A DNA stretch of 64,000 nt from Bacillota bacterium (GCA_012689375.1 JAAZLO010000045.1:27878-91877), one strand, 5' to 3'; positions 52,457 to 61,341 are shown, counted from the stretch's first letter. Notes: generated from the letters alone by a model not told the origin. Made by a program: numbers and translations.

Positions 52457-53311
52457 TTACTTTGCCCTAACGCAAATCGCATGCCATAAATCCTGAAAAA
52501 TCTTTTTTATCTCAGGAAATTCCTCGATAAACCGCCCGCCCCTGGCATAGCATTTAGCATATTTTCTGTCAAAAGGGATTTCAGCAAGTATAGGTATATT
52601 TTCCGCCTTACAATAATCAAATAAACCACCATTACCTAACCCTGCCCGATTAATTACTACACCGAATTCAATTCCCAATTCCCCTACCATATCAACAGCA
52701 AGTGATAAATCGTGAAGCCCAAAGGGTGTAGGCTCAGTAACAAGCACACAGAAATCGGTACCGCTGACTGAAGCTACAACCGGACATGAAGTTCCGGGGG
52801 GCGCATCAATAATGGAAATAACATTGGGGGAACTGCCTTTTGTATGATTCTTCACTGCGTTTACAACTGGTGGAGCAAGGGGGCTCCCAATATTTAATTT
52901 ACCGTGTATATGAGATATCGAACCTGCATGACCCCATTCAATCATTCCAATTTCCAAAGGTTCCTCCTGGATTGCACCTGTTGGACAAAGTAACGTACAT
53001 CCACCGCAACCATGGCATAATTCAGGAAAGGTTAGAACATGATGACTCCCTAAGGGAAGAATTGCGTTGAATGCACATACTTCCCCGCACTTCCCACACC
53101 CGTTACATTTTTCCTCATCTACGATAGGTATGGGTATGGTGACTTTTGAAGAACCTTCGAAGCGGGGCTTCAGAAACAAGTGTACGTTAGGCTCCTCTAC
53201 ATCACAATCCATCACACATACAGATTCTGTCTCCGCCAAAGTTAAAGCCAGATTTACTGCGATCGTTGTCTTGCCTGTTCCGCCCTTTCCACTAGCTATT
53301 GATATAATCAT
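52457..53311 (-). CDS. MinD-superfamily P-loop ATPase with inserted ferredoxin domain (paralogue B)
   Basis: SGKGGTGKTTIAVN; CNGCGKCGEVCAFNAI and CHGCGGCTLLCPTGAI; IDAPPGTSCPVVA. Confidence 0.92.
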   Translation of the reverse strand: MIISIASGKGGTGKTTIAVNLALTLAETESVCVMDCDVEEPNVHLFLKPRFEGSSKVTIPIPIVDEEKCNGCGKCGEVCAFNAILPLGSHHVLTFPELCHGCGGCTLLCPTGAIQEEPLEIGMIEWGHAGSISHIHGKLNIGSPLAPPVVNAVKNHTKGSSPNVISIIDAPPGTSCPVVASVSGTDFCVLVTEPTPFGLHDLSLAVDMVGELGIEFGVVINRAGLGNGGLFDYCKAENIPILAEIPFDRKYAKCYARGGRFIEEFPEIKKIFQDLWHAICVRAK

Positions 53312-53420
53312 GAAGCATCCCCACTTATACTACTTAATCTCCGGTTTATTCCTTGTTGCACCATATTTCGCTTTGGAAATTTGCATATATCTCAAAAATT
53401 ATTTGTAACCACTCATATGA

Positions 53421-53807
53421 TTATTTACCACAATTACCGTGGTGATCGTGATTAGGATCCATACGGCCCTTGCCCTGACCCCGTTCGCAAAGACTGTCCC
53501 CGGCTGTAAGTACACCTGAAGCGTAGGATTGGGCAGCGTCATCAACTGGCCCGGTTACGCCCACAATGGCTTCGATGTTTTTTGCTTCAAAGAGTTCCTT
53601 TGCCCTTACACCCATTCCGCCTGCGATAATACAGGAAACATTTAATTTTTGTAAATACTCAGGCAAAAAACCAGGCTCATGTCCTGGGTTGGGAACTACA
53701 GTTTTATCTACAATCGAACCATTTTCCACGTCATATATTGTGTAACCCCCACATCTTCCAAAGTGTGGAGCTACCACGGATCCATCCGTTGCTATGGCAA
53801 TTTTCAT
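53421..53807 (-). CDS. NifX/NifB-type dinitrogenase iron-molybdenum cofactor family protein, His-rich tail
   Basis: MKIAIATDGSVVAPHFGRCGGYTIYDVENG; C-terminus GRMDPNHDHHGNCGK. Confidence 0.88.
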   Translation of the reverse strand: MKIAIATDGSVVAPHFGRCGGYTIYDVENGSIVDKTVVPNPGHEPGFLPEYLQKLNVSCIIAGGMGVRAKELFEAKNIEAIVGVTGPVDDAAQSYASGVLTAGDSLCERGQGKGRMDPNHDHHGNCGK

Positions 53808-53893
53808 TAAAGAACACTCCCTTCACAATCCTGCCTTTCGCTGATATCAATATGTTTAAAGATCGAAATCACCCAAAAAGCTCTATCCGCATT

Positions 53894-54283
53894 TTATGAT
53901 CTACGACGTCGTCGCGGCATATTCAGCCCGGTATGCGAGTCTGTTGTGGCCCCGGAAACCTGACGCAAGGTTCTCTCTTTGTAAGCCGAAATTGCATCTT
54001 GGACTGTACCGGATTCCATTACGAAAACCTTAATTCCAGCCGCTTCTAAAGCCCTGGATGCATTCGGCCCGACATGCCCTGTAACAACTGAACTAACCCC
54101 GGAATTAGCCAGGAATTGGGCACTTTGTACACCTGCACCACCTAATGCAGTGGTAGCCTCATTATCCTCGAAGTTGCATTCTTCCGTTTCTAAATCAACA
54201 ATTGCAAAATACTTGCATCTCCCGAATCTAGAATCGAATTCTGAATCCAAACTCTTATCTTGTGCTGTAATGGCAATCTTCAT
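53894..54283 (-). CDS. NifX/NifB-type family protein, Arg-rich tail
   Basis: MKIAITAQDKSLDSEFDSRFGRCKYFAIVD, C-terminus NMPRRRRRS; ATGA overlap with the upstream Mrp stop, GGGGAGG RBS. Confidence 0.88.
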   Translation of the reverse strand: MKIAITAQDKSLDSEFDSRFGRCKYFAIVDLETEECNFEDNEATTALGGAGVQSAQFLANSGVSSVVTGHVGPNASRALEAAGIKVFVMESGTVQDAISAYKERTLRQVSGATTDSHTGLNMPRRRRRS

Positions 54284-55122
54284 TTTAAAACCTCCCCATT
54301 CGTTATTCTGGCCCATTTTATACCCGAACGAAATGCTTCACTGTCATATTTCTCAATTTCGCCCAAATCACATAGTTTTGAAATGTTGGGATCAAGGGGT
54401 AATGCCCCAAGGTAGGGGATCCCCGATGATTTTGCCAATTCCTCTCCTTTGCTCGGTCCGAATAAACGGAGTATCTCGCCACACTTCGGGCAAACCGTAT
54501 AACTCATATTTTCAATGAGTCCGAGAATTTTTATATCCATTATTGATGCCATCTTTATGGCCTTCTTAACAATTAATGCGGCGACATCCTGAGGTGACGA
54601 AACGATTACTATTCCATCTAAAGGCAAAGATTGCATAACAGTAATAGGAACATCCCCTGTCCCCGGAGGTAAATCAACAATTAAGTAATCAAGTTCTCCC
54701 CAAATTACATCTGTCCAAAATTGTTTTACCGCACCTGCAATTAAAGGACCTCTCCAAATTACAGGATCATCTTCGTTCTTTAATATAAGATTAAGGGACA
54801 TAACCTGAATCCCCAAGTTGCTCTTTACCGGAAGAATCCCAAACTCCATAACCTGCGCTGATGATTCTATACCAAACATCTTAGGTATACTCGGCCCTGT
54901 AATATCAGCATCAAGCAAACCGACTTTGTATCCATCCTTTGCCAGCTTTATACTTATAAGGGCGGCAACTGAGGATTTCCCTACGCCCCCTTTGCCACTC
55001 ATTACTGCCAATACCCTGTTTATCTTATTAAGATCGCTCTGCGGAAGAACCCCAATCTTTTGCCCTGATTCAGGATGTGAAGTCTTTCTTAAATCACCGG
55101 TATCATTTGCTCCCTGTTTCAT
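54280..55122 (-). CDS. Mrp/NBP35 family ATP-binding protein (Fe-S carrier-like)
   Basis: MSGKGGVGKSSVAALI, DLPPGTGDVPITVMQ, ENMSYTVCPKCGE; start at 55122 has GGGAGG RBS (longer ORF starts 55140). Confidence 0.93.
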   Translation of the reverse strand: MKQGANDTGDLRKTSHPESGQKIGVLPQSDLNKINRVLAVMSGKGGVGKSSVAALISIKLAKDGYKVGLLDADITGPSIPKMFGIESSAQVMEFGILPVKSNLGIQVMSLNLILKNEDDPVIWRGPLIAGAVKQFWTDVIWGELDYLIVDLPPGTGDVPITVMQSLPLDGIVIVSSPQDVAALIVKKAIKMASIMDIKILGLIENMSYTVCPKCGEILRLFGPSKGEELAKSSGIPYLGALPLDPNISKLCDLGEIEKYDSEAFRSGIKWARITNGEVLK

Positions 55123-55167
55123 GGAAATTCCGCCTCCCACGCTCCGGTTTCTTAAAGGGCCCTAACT

Positions 55168-55205
55168 ATTCAGGGGACGAATACAAACGCCTCCGTCCCC
55201 TGAAT
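55168..55205. repeat. Inverted repeat between DUF5320 gene and mrp
   Basis: attcaggggacg ... cgtcccctgaat, perfect 12-bp arms, 14-nt spacer. Confidence 0.75.
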
Positions 55206-55247
55206 AACATACCGGAACGCATCCAATGTTAAGGTAGTATATTCTAA

Positions 55248-55679
55248 TTAACCTTTGTCTACGTCGCCTGTTTTTTCTCCGCCAAGTTCTTCTAAGCGCC
55301 CTTGGATTGCTTCTAATTCCTCTTTAAGCAATTCAGCCTGTTCCCTTAAAAAAGAGACTTCCTGTTCATCGGTAGCCGCGCCTCCATATTCCATATAGTA
55401 TTCAGGATATGGGTAGGCTCCTCCATAGGGATATGCAGGAGCGGCCCAGCTAGGGTGGTAAGGCGGCATCCACCCAGCTCTTACAGGTGCTCCGTACATC
55501 CGTCCCCAGCCTCCGTACATCCGTCCCCAGCCCCTGCCCCTGCCTCTGCCAAATCCCGCTCCCCTAAATCCCGGTTGCGGATTCATGTATCCAGGCATAG
55601 GAAACCCGGCGCAGTATCCTGCTGCCCGGCCGGTCATCGGACCATAACCTGCAGGTCCTGTTCTGTCTCCTCGTGGCAT
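55248..55679 (-). CDS. DUF5320-like protein (Gly/Arg/Tyr/Pro-rich with C-terminal coiled coil)
   Basis: MPRGDRTGPAGYGPMTGRAAGYCAG N-terminus, low-complexity middle, coiled-coil C-terminus. Confidence 0.85.
   Translation of the reverse strand: MPRGDRTGPAGYGPMTGRAAGYCAGFPMPGYMNPQPGFRGAGFGRGRGRGWGRMYGGWGRMYGAPVRAGWMPPYHPSWAAPAYPYGGAYPYPEYYMEYGGAATDEQEVSFLREQAELLKEELEAIQGRLEELGGEKTGDVDKG
55491..55532. repeat. Perfect 21-bp tandem duplication inside the DUF5320 gene
   Basis: tccgtacatccgtccccagcc repeated twice (encodes duplicated GWGRMYG). Confidence 0.9.
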
Positions 55680-55812
55680 ATTTTACACCTCCTCATCAAA
55701 CAATCTTTTATGAAATTGGGAGATCTCTCATCACAAGATAAAAAGATCTTTACATAAGTAGAAACGGACTTCCCAGCAAAAGCACTATTAACTTTTTCAC
55801 CCGGGAAGTAAT

Positions 55813-55860
55813 GGGCATATGCCCGTTATCATTATAACCATGGTTATGAGCAAATGTCAA
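55813..55860 (-). promoter_or_regulatory. Consensus sigma-A promoter overlapped by two palindromic operator candidates
   Basis: Minus strand TTGACA (55860-55855), 18 nt, TATAAT (55836-55831); palindromes ATAACCATGGTTAT (55834-55847) and GGGCATATGCCC (55813-55824). Confidence 0.75.
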
Positions 55861-55876
55861 TAATAAAAAAGAATCT

Positions 55877-56353
55877 TTATCCGTTGTTTTTTCCCCGTTT
55901 ACGGTGGCCCCATGGCATATTACCAAACACGTGTCCCTTATGATCTATCCTCTGAACACTTCTTCCTCTGCATTGAGGACATGTCATTTCAATACCCTGC
56001 CCGCCTTCGCCGAAGGGGATCTCAAAATCATAATCACATATTCTGCAGTTAAATTTACGCATTGCTACTCTGTAGCTCCCACCTTCTATGCGGAGAGCCC
56101 GACCTTCTACAAGAGCCCTGGCTATTTTTTCCCTGGCGGAAGTAAGATCCCGCTGGAATGTAGGTCGGGAAATTTGCATTATTTCTGCACATTCTTCCTG
56201 TTGAAAGCCTTCGAGATCCTTTAGCCGAATAGCTTCGAATTCTTCTATAGTTAATATTTCTTCTTCTAAATCCCGGAGGGGTGTCCCCGCCGGTTTAAAT
56301 GCAGTGATATTAGGTAAAAACCCTACACGTCTGCGCTTTGGGGGCCTGCCCAA
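55877..56353 (-). CDS. DUF134-family HTH protein with C-terminal CxxC...CxxC region
   Basis: MGRPPKRRRVGFLPNITAFKPAG; LTIEEFEAIRLKDLEGFQQEECAEIMQISRPTFQRDL (HTH); CRICDYDF...CPQC. Confidence 0.88.
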   Translation of the reverse strand: MGRPPKRRRVGFLPNITAFKPAGTPLRDLEEEILTIEEFEAIRLKDLEGFQQEECAEIMQISRPTFQRDLTSAREKIARALVEGRALRIEGGSYRVAMRKFNCRICDYDFEIPFGEGGQGIEMTCPQCRGRSVQRIDHKGHVFGNMPWGHRKRGKNNG

Positions 56354-56515
56354 ATTGTTCTCCTCCGTTTCCGTCTACATCATTTTTTCCCTTATATCAG
56401 TTAATTAATACAAATACCAGATTCATCTTTGAATTAGCTGAATACTAATCATATGTTCATAATTATCATAGGTCTTCCCTACCTATACGTCAAGCACTGA
56501 GAAGTACCTGTGTAA

Positions 56516-57460
56516 TTACTCTACCCCCAAATATTCCAACATTGCATCTAAATTACTTGTAGCCAGGCAAACAGTGGAATCCGCGGCTCCATAGTACATT
56601 CTTAACTCCCGGGTCCTCCTTGTAGAAATAACACCGGCAGGCAGGATCATACCGGGTGAATCACCTACCAACTCGTAGGGGCTATCCGGTCCGAAAACCC
56701 AATGATTGCTGCGGCGGATTACTTTCCAGGGTTCATTATAATCCAATAATGCCAGGCCCACCCTGTTTAAGGATGCTGATTCAGTTTTTTTCACTCCACT
56801 ATAAAGAAGGAGCCATCCCTCGTTAGTTTCAATGGGTGGAGGACCAAGACGTACTCCGGAGCAATCCCACCAATCCGATCGTGCAGATAGTACAAGCCGA
56901 TGATCCCCCCAATACCTTAAATCGGGGGAAAATGAGATCCAAATACTGGCTTTACCATTAATAACCGGGCTATGAATAAGTACATAACGATCATCAAGCA
57001 TTCTTGGAAAAAGTGTGGATGCCTGATCATTAGGGAGCAATAGTGATCCTTTTCTGTCTACGGATTCAAAGTCTTCCGTCGTAGCCAAAGAAATTGTAGG
57101 ACCACCCGGGGAAAATGATATGTATGTTATAGCATATTCTTCTCTTTCTTCCATCCAGACAATCCTAGGATCTTTTATTCCTTTTTGTCCCTCATTTGCA
57201 GTACTATCAGCCTGTAAAAAAGGTTTTCCATCAATTCTCCAATCGCTTCTGCCATCCTTACTTCTGGCAATGGTTAGGTGGGAAAACCCCCGTGTATCTT
57301 CAGCCCTGACCAGGAGAAGCGTTTCATCATCATGTTCTACAGCACCTGGATTAAAAGTAGCATTAACCAAGTATGGCCAATTAGACGGGGTAATAATGGG
57401 GTTGTCACCGTACCGGTCAAAAAGCACATCCGCAGTATGGAAACTATCATTTTGACTCAT
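56516..57460 (-). CDS. Glycosidase/phosphorylase, GH130-like
   Basis: NATFNPGAVEHDDETLLLVRAEDTRGFSHLTIARSKDG and IKDPRIVWMEEREEYAITY, five-bladed propeller family pattern. Confidence 0.85.
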   Translation of the reverse strand: MSQNDSFHTADVLFDRYGDNPIITPSNWPYLVNATFNPGAVEHDDETLLLVRAEDTRGFSHLTIARSKDGRSDWRIDGKPFLQADSTANEGQKGIKDPRIVWMEEREEYAITYISFSPGGPTISLATTEDFESVDRKGSLLLPNDQASTLFPRMLDDRYVLIHSPVINGKASIWISFSPDLRYWGDHRLVLSARSDWWDCSGVRLGPPPIETNEGWLLLYSGVKKTESASLNRVGLALLDYNEPWKVIRRSNHWVFGPDSPYELVGDSPGMILPAGVISTRRTRELRMYYGAADSTVCLATSNLDAMLEYLGVE

Positions 57461-57851
57461 AAATAGAACCTCCTGTTTGATTAACGAATAATATCCCGGA
57501 GCCTAGTATTTGACAAACACCGGTAATTTCTGCAATAAAACACAGCAATCGTACCGGTAGGTTGTTTTAAGTATTTCACTGTAAGTAGATCTTATGGTAC
57601 CGATGGGATAATTCCGGTTGTGGACTTCAATTAAAGTAAAGATATGCCAAACAATACATCGGCGGGGAGGAAAGCCCTGAGAAGCCGGTATCTCAGCTCG
57701 CGCAGCAATTATACAGACAGCATGCATAAAAACAAATCTATATACTCATATAATAACAAAAGAGTAATATGTTGTCAATTCCTCCATACCCGTACAATCC
57801 TACGTTATATTCGCCGTTCGCTGCTTACGCTAATCAATTAAATTAGAAAAA

Positions 57852-57900
57852 GCCGACAGAAGGCCGGAGTGCCGTTTATCTGCTAATACCCGGCACTCCG
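57852..57900 (-). terminator. Terminator-like hairpin downstream of cotF-like gene
   Basis: cggagtgccg (57865-57874) / cggcactccg (57891-57900), followed on the minus strand by GCC..GGCTTTTTC. Confidence 0.55.
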
Positions 57901-57934
57901 ATACAGACTTCCAATGTGAACTATGTGATTCGAA

Positions 57935-58465
57935 TTATTGTGGGTTATACATCCCGTGTTGCTGCATATAATTAAAGATTCCTTCTCCGTGTTGTTGTTC
58001 TTCTTTTTGTATATGCTGTAGCGCCTGACGAATATTAGGATTCACGGATTCAAAGATCGCTGTGTCATACGTACCCGAAATGTACTTCTCGGTCATCAGC
58101 ATATCACTGCAAAGCATAGCATCATCCTGGGCAGTCATACCCGTACTGGTTTGTTGCCCTAAGAGTTGTCCCGCCTGTGTCATGCCTTCTACTGTATGCT
58201 GCATAGCCTGATGATGGCCTTGGCCTGCATGCTGAGATTGATGTTGGCCTTGTCCTACCTGGATGTTTACTTTTTGTCCTTGAAGCAATTGATTGATAGT
58301 ATCATAATGTTGTTGTTCATGAGATCCATATTCATTAAACAACTGCTTCAATTGTGGATCTTGTGCCTGTTCCGCATAATTTCTGTATTTTTCGATACAG
58401 ATTTCCTCATGGCTTAGCTGATCCTTTAACAGCATTTGCTCTTTCTGGGTAAGCTGAAAGTCCAA
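57935..58465 (-). CDS. CotF-like spore coat protein
   Basis: LTQKEQMLLKDQLSHEEICIEKYRNYAEQAQDPQLKQLF; Gln/His-rich centre; ferritin-like helical repeats. Confidence 0.82.
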   Translation of the reverse strand: MDFQLTQKEQMLLKDQLSHEEICIEKYRNYAEQAQDPQLKQLFNEYGSHEQQHYDTINQLLQGQKVNIQVGQGQHQSQHAGQGHHQAMQHTVEGMTQAGQLLGQQTSTGMTAQDDAMLCSDMLMTEKYISGTYDTAIFESVNPNIRQALQHIQKEEQQHGEGIFNYMQQHGMYNPQ

Positions 58466-58821
58466 TTAAATCACCTCCAATTCAAGTTTGGTTTACTTTT
58501 GGCGGGTTTATACACACCCATTAAAGGAGACCCCATAAAGAATGTATCCCGTTTTAATTTGGCAGGATCTTGTAGACTAATGTAGAAAGTTTAATTATCA
58601 TCTAAAATCTTAGCAGATTTGAACTAATTTCTGTGTCTACCTGCAGTTACTGCATTCATAAATTTATAGTAAATCCTCATAGACAATTGCCGGGCAAAAG
58701 TAGGATATATGCTTAAAACATTATCGTAGACAAGGTTTCGATGATACGACTTAAAAGTTGCCGAAATTTCGGTTCAGAAGAATAAAGGGAGCACTTTCGC
58801 CATCTTGAAACTCAGGGGGGT

Positions 58822-60852
58822 ATGGGTAATATGGGAGCCAGAGAAATGGATATAGAGGCAAAAACAATAGAAGATGCCTTGACCATAGCCGAAAAAGCCT
58901 TTGGTGTGGATAAGAGCCAAATTGAAGTGGAAGTGCTGGACAGAGGTCAACCAGGTTTCCTAGGAATTCTGGAACGGCCTGTCATGATCCGGGCGACAAT
59001 CCTTCGGCCCGATGAAGATGATGTGGATACAGGTGAGGATCAAACCGGTGAAACCACTTGCGACGGGACGGTGGAAATCCGGGACGGGAAACTTTATATA
59101 CAAGATCCTGTCGGAAGTGGCAACCCGGCAATAATCATTCCGACATCCGAAGTTATCCTTACTGTTAACGACTCTATTGTTACAGAACCTAAACCTGTAA
59201 CGGAAAAAGATAAAGTAGAGATAAGTCTTACAAAAAGAGTTTACCCGGCCGATATAACAATTGAGGTTTCCGAAGACTGTCTTACAGCCTATGTAAAGGT
59301 AACACCTGAAATTACCGTGAACAAGAAATTAGAGGATCAAGCCCCGCAGAGCATACTTGAGCTGAAGGTCCTTTGTCATGAAGAAAGAGTAAATACTGTC
59401 ACTGCCTCCGAAATAGAAGAGAATCTAAAATCCAAGGGAGTAGTATTCGGTCTTAATTATAATGCTATAAAACAAGCAGCTGAAAAGGCTGATGGTATGC
59501 CTGAGGTTGTGGCTGTGGGTAAGCCTGTACAACAGGGGAAAAACGGTTTCATCGAATACCTCTTCCAGTCAGATCCCGTAGAAATCGCCTATGATGAGAA
59601 TGAAAGAATAGATTATTGGGAGCGTTATATATTTCCTTCCGTAAAGGAAGGTGATGTCCTTGCAGTACTGCATCCGCCAACTCCGGGAATACCGGGAATA
59701 AAGATAACCGGTGAGGAAATTCCACCAGATCCTGTATTTGACGATGTACTACGAGCCAAAGAAGGAGTAAGAATTAGTGATGACGGCAGACAAGCTATTG
59801 CCACTATGGCGGGTAGACCCGTTAAAGAAGATGGGAATACACCATACCTAAAAATAACCCAATTAATGACCCATTCCGGTGATGTGAATCTTTCCACCGG
59901 CAACCTGAGATTTTGGGGGGACCTCCTTATTCTCGGAAATGTTACCGGGGGGATGGAAGTATCCGCGCTTGGTGATATCACTATAAAAGGGAATGTAGCC
60001 GGTGCAATAATCCGTGCAGGCAGCAGAGTAATATGTCAAGGAAATGTCATTAAATCGCAGATCTATTCCGGAGGATTGATTGCCCTATACGATAAGCTGG
60101 CATCATTGGTAGGTGATTTAGAGAAACTCATGGATCAAATAATCCGTGAAACCGATGAAATACACCGCCATTTGATAAACACCAAAAAACTGGAACTACA
60201 ACCGGATGGGCATACAGAGAATAATGTCATAAATAGGATTATTTCTCTTGTCATTAAACAAAAAAAGAAACCTATCAATGCATTTATCGAAGAATGTACC
60301 ACTATCCTGGATACAGCAATATTACCTTTCCCACCCGTTATTGAAGAGTTGCTCCAGTCAGTAAAGGATCTAATCGGTTCTCCTAAAGATCAAGCCCGCC
60401 TATCCCTGGATATCCTCAAAGGTATCCTAGAAAAAAGCCGTGGGGTAAATGAATTACTCGTGTCTTTACCTGATCGCAACAACGATATTGTATGCAAGTA
60501 CGTCCAAAACAGTGTTTTAGAAACGACAGGAAGCATACAGATAACAGATAAAGGGGGCTTCTATTCAACTCTTACAGCTGAGGGTGATATATCGGTGCAT
60601 GGTGTTTTCCGTGGCGGAGAAATACTAGCAAAGGGGGACGTACTTGTGAATGAAGCCGGATCTCCGGGGCCATCCTCAGGTGATGTAAAAATTAAGGTGT
60701 CGGAAGGATCCACTATCAAAATCAGGAAAGGCTTCCCTGAGACCATTCTTCAGGTGGGTAATCGTTTTCATATCCTTAAAAAGGAGGAAAAAGCCCTCAA
60801 AGTGCATCTGGGAACTGAAGGCAATATAGACCTTGGCACTTTTAGAACCTGA
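58822..60852 (+). CDS. FapA-like (DUF342) protein with N-terminal Jag-N domain
   Basis: Jag_N-like AKTIEDALTIAEKAFGVDKSQIEVEVLDRGQPGFLGI; DUF342 core with GDVNLSTGNLRFWGDLLILGNVTGGMEVSALGDITIKGNV. Exact start uncertain (ATGs at 58822, 58831, 58849). Confidence 0.88.
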   Translation: MGNMGAREMDIEAKTIEDALTIAEKAFGVDKSQIEVEVLDRGQPGFLGILERPVMIRATILRPDEDDVDTGEDQTGETTCDGTVEIRDGKLYIQDPVGSGNPAIIIPTSEVILTVNDSIVTEPKPVTEKDKVEISLTKRVYPADITIEVSEDCLTAYVKVTPEITVNKKLEDQAPQSILELKVLCHEERVNTVTASEIEENLKSKGVVFGLNYNAIKQAAEKADGMPEVVAVGKPVQQGKNGFIEYLFQSDPVEIAYDENERIDYWERYIFPSVKEGDVLAVLHPPTPGIPGIKITGEEIPPDPVFDDVLRAKEGVRISDDGRQAIATMAGRPVKEDGNTPYLKITQLMTHSGDVNLSTGNLRFWGDLLILGNVTGGMEVSALGDITIKGNVAGAIIRAGSRVICQGNVIKSQIYSGGLIALYDKLASLVGDLEKLMDQIIRETDEIHRHLINTKKLELQPDGHTENNVINRIISLVIKQKKKPINAFIEECTTILDTAILPFPPVIEELLQSVKDLIGSPKDQARLSLDILKGILEKSRGVNELLVSLPDRNNDIVCKYVQNSVLETTGSIQITDKGGFYSTLTAEGDISVHGVFRGGEILAKGDVLVNEAGSPGPSSGDVKIKVSEGSTIKIRKGFPETILQVGNRFHILKKEEKALKVHLGTEGNIDLGTFRT

Positions 60853-60876
60853 TATATTACAACAATTAAGTTGACT

Positions 60877-61329
60877 TCAAATATTTATGTTACGAAATTC
60901 CAGTAATCTGATACATATATCAACAATTATTTGCATGGAAAGATCCGCTCTGAATATATCATATGTTAAAAAAGTATCTATGTAGTGTATCACTTCCATG
61001 TCAGGAACAGACTGCGGAATATTCATAGAACCGGAGAATATTTCAGAATGGGAAATATATTTTACTATGTTATTGTAGACATAGTAAATATCTCCGAGGA
61101 ATTCAATATCAAAAAAAACTACACTCCTCCCCGCCTTGAATTCAGCCTCTTCCACTGATAAATCAATTTTTCTTATTTTTTCTGGGATATCCGGCAAAGA
61201 AACCATCATCGGAAAAAGAAAAGAAGTTTTTTGTTTTGCTATTATTACCGGTAACAGTACTTCCGTAGGACCAGAAACAGATGGGACTTTTATCAAATTG
61301 CCTGTGCATCTTGCTACATATGTAAACAT
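60877..61329 (-). CDS. Hypothetical protein, possible SPOCS (DUF3794)-like domain
   Basis: SLPDIPEKIRKIDLSVEEAEFKAGRSVVFFDIEFLGDIYYV resembles the beta-rich SPOCS repeat; same strand and close spacing as the GT4 gene. Confidence 0.5.
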   Translation of the reverse strand: MFTYVARCTGNLIKVPSVSGPTEVLLPVIIAKQKTSFLFPMMVSLPDIPEKIRKIDLSVEEAEFKAGRSVVFFDIEFLGDIYYVYNNIVKYISHSEIFSGSMNIPQSVPDMEVIHYIDTFLTYDIFRADLSMQIIVDICIRLLEFRNINI

Positions 61330-61341
61330 TACTTCAACCCC

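Noticed and set aside
57644-57841. 65-aa plus-strand ORF in the GH130/CotF intergenic gap
   Set aside because: No RBS, no motif, basic/Tyr/Ser-rich random-like composition.
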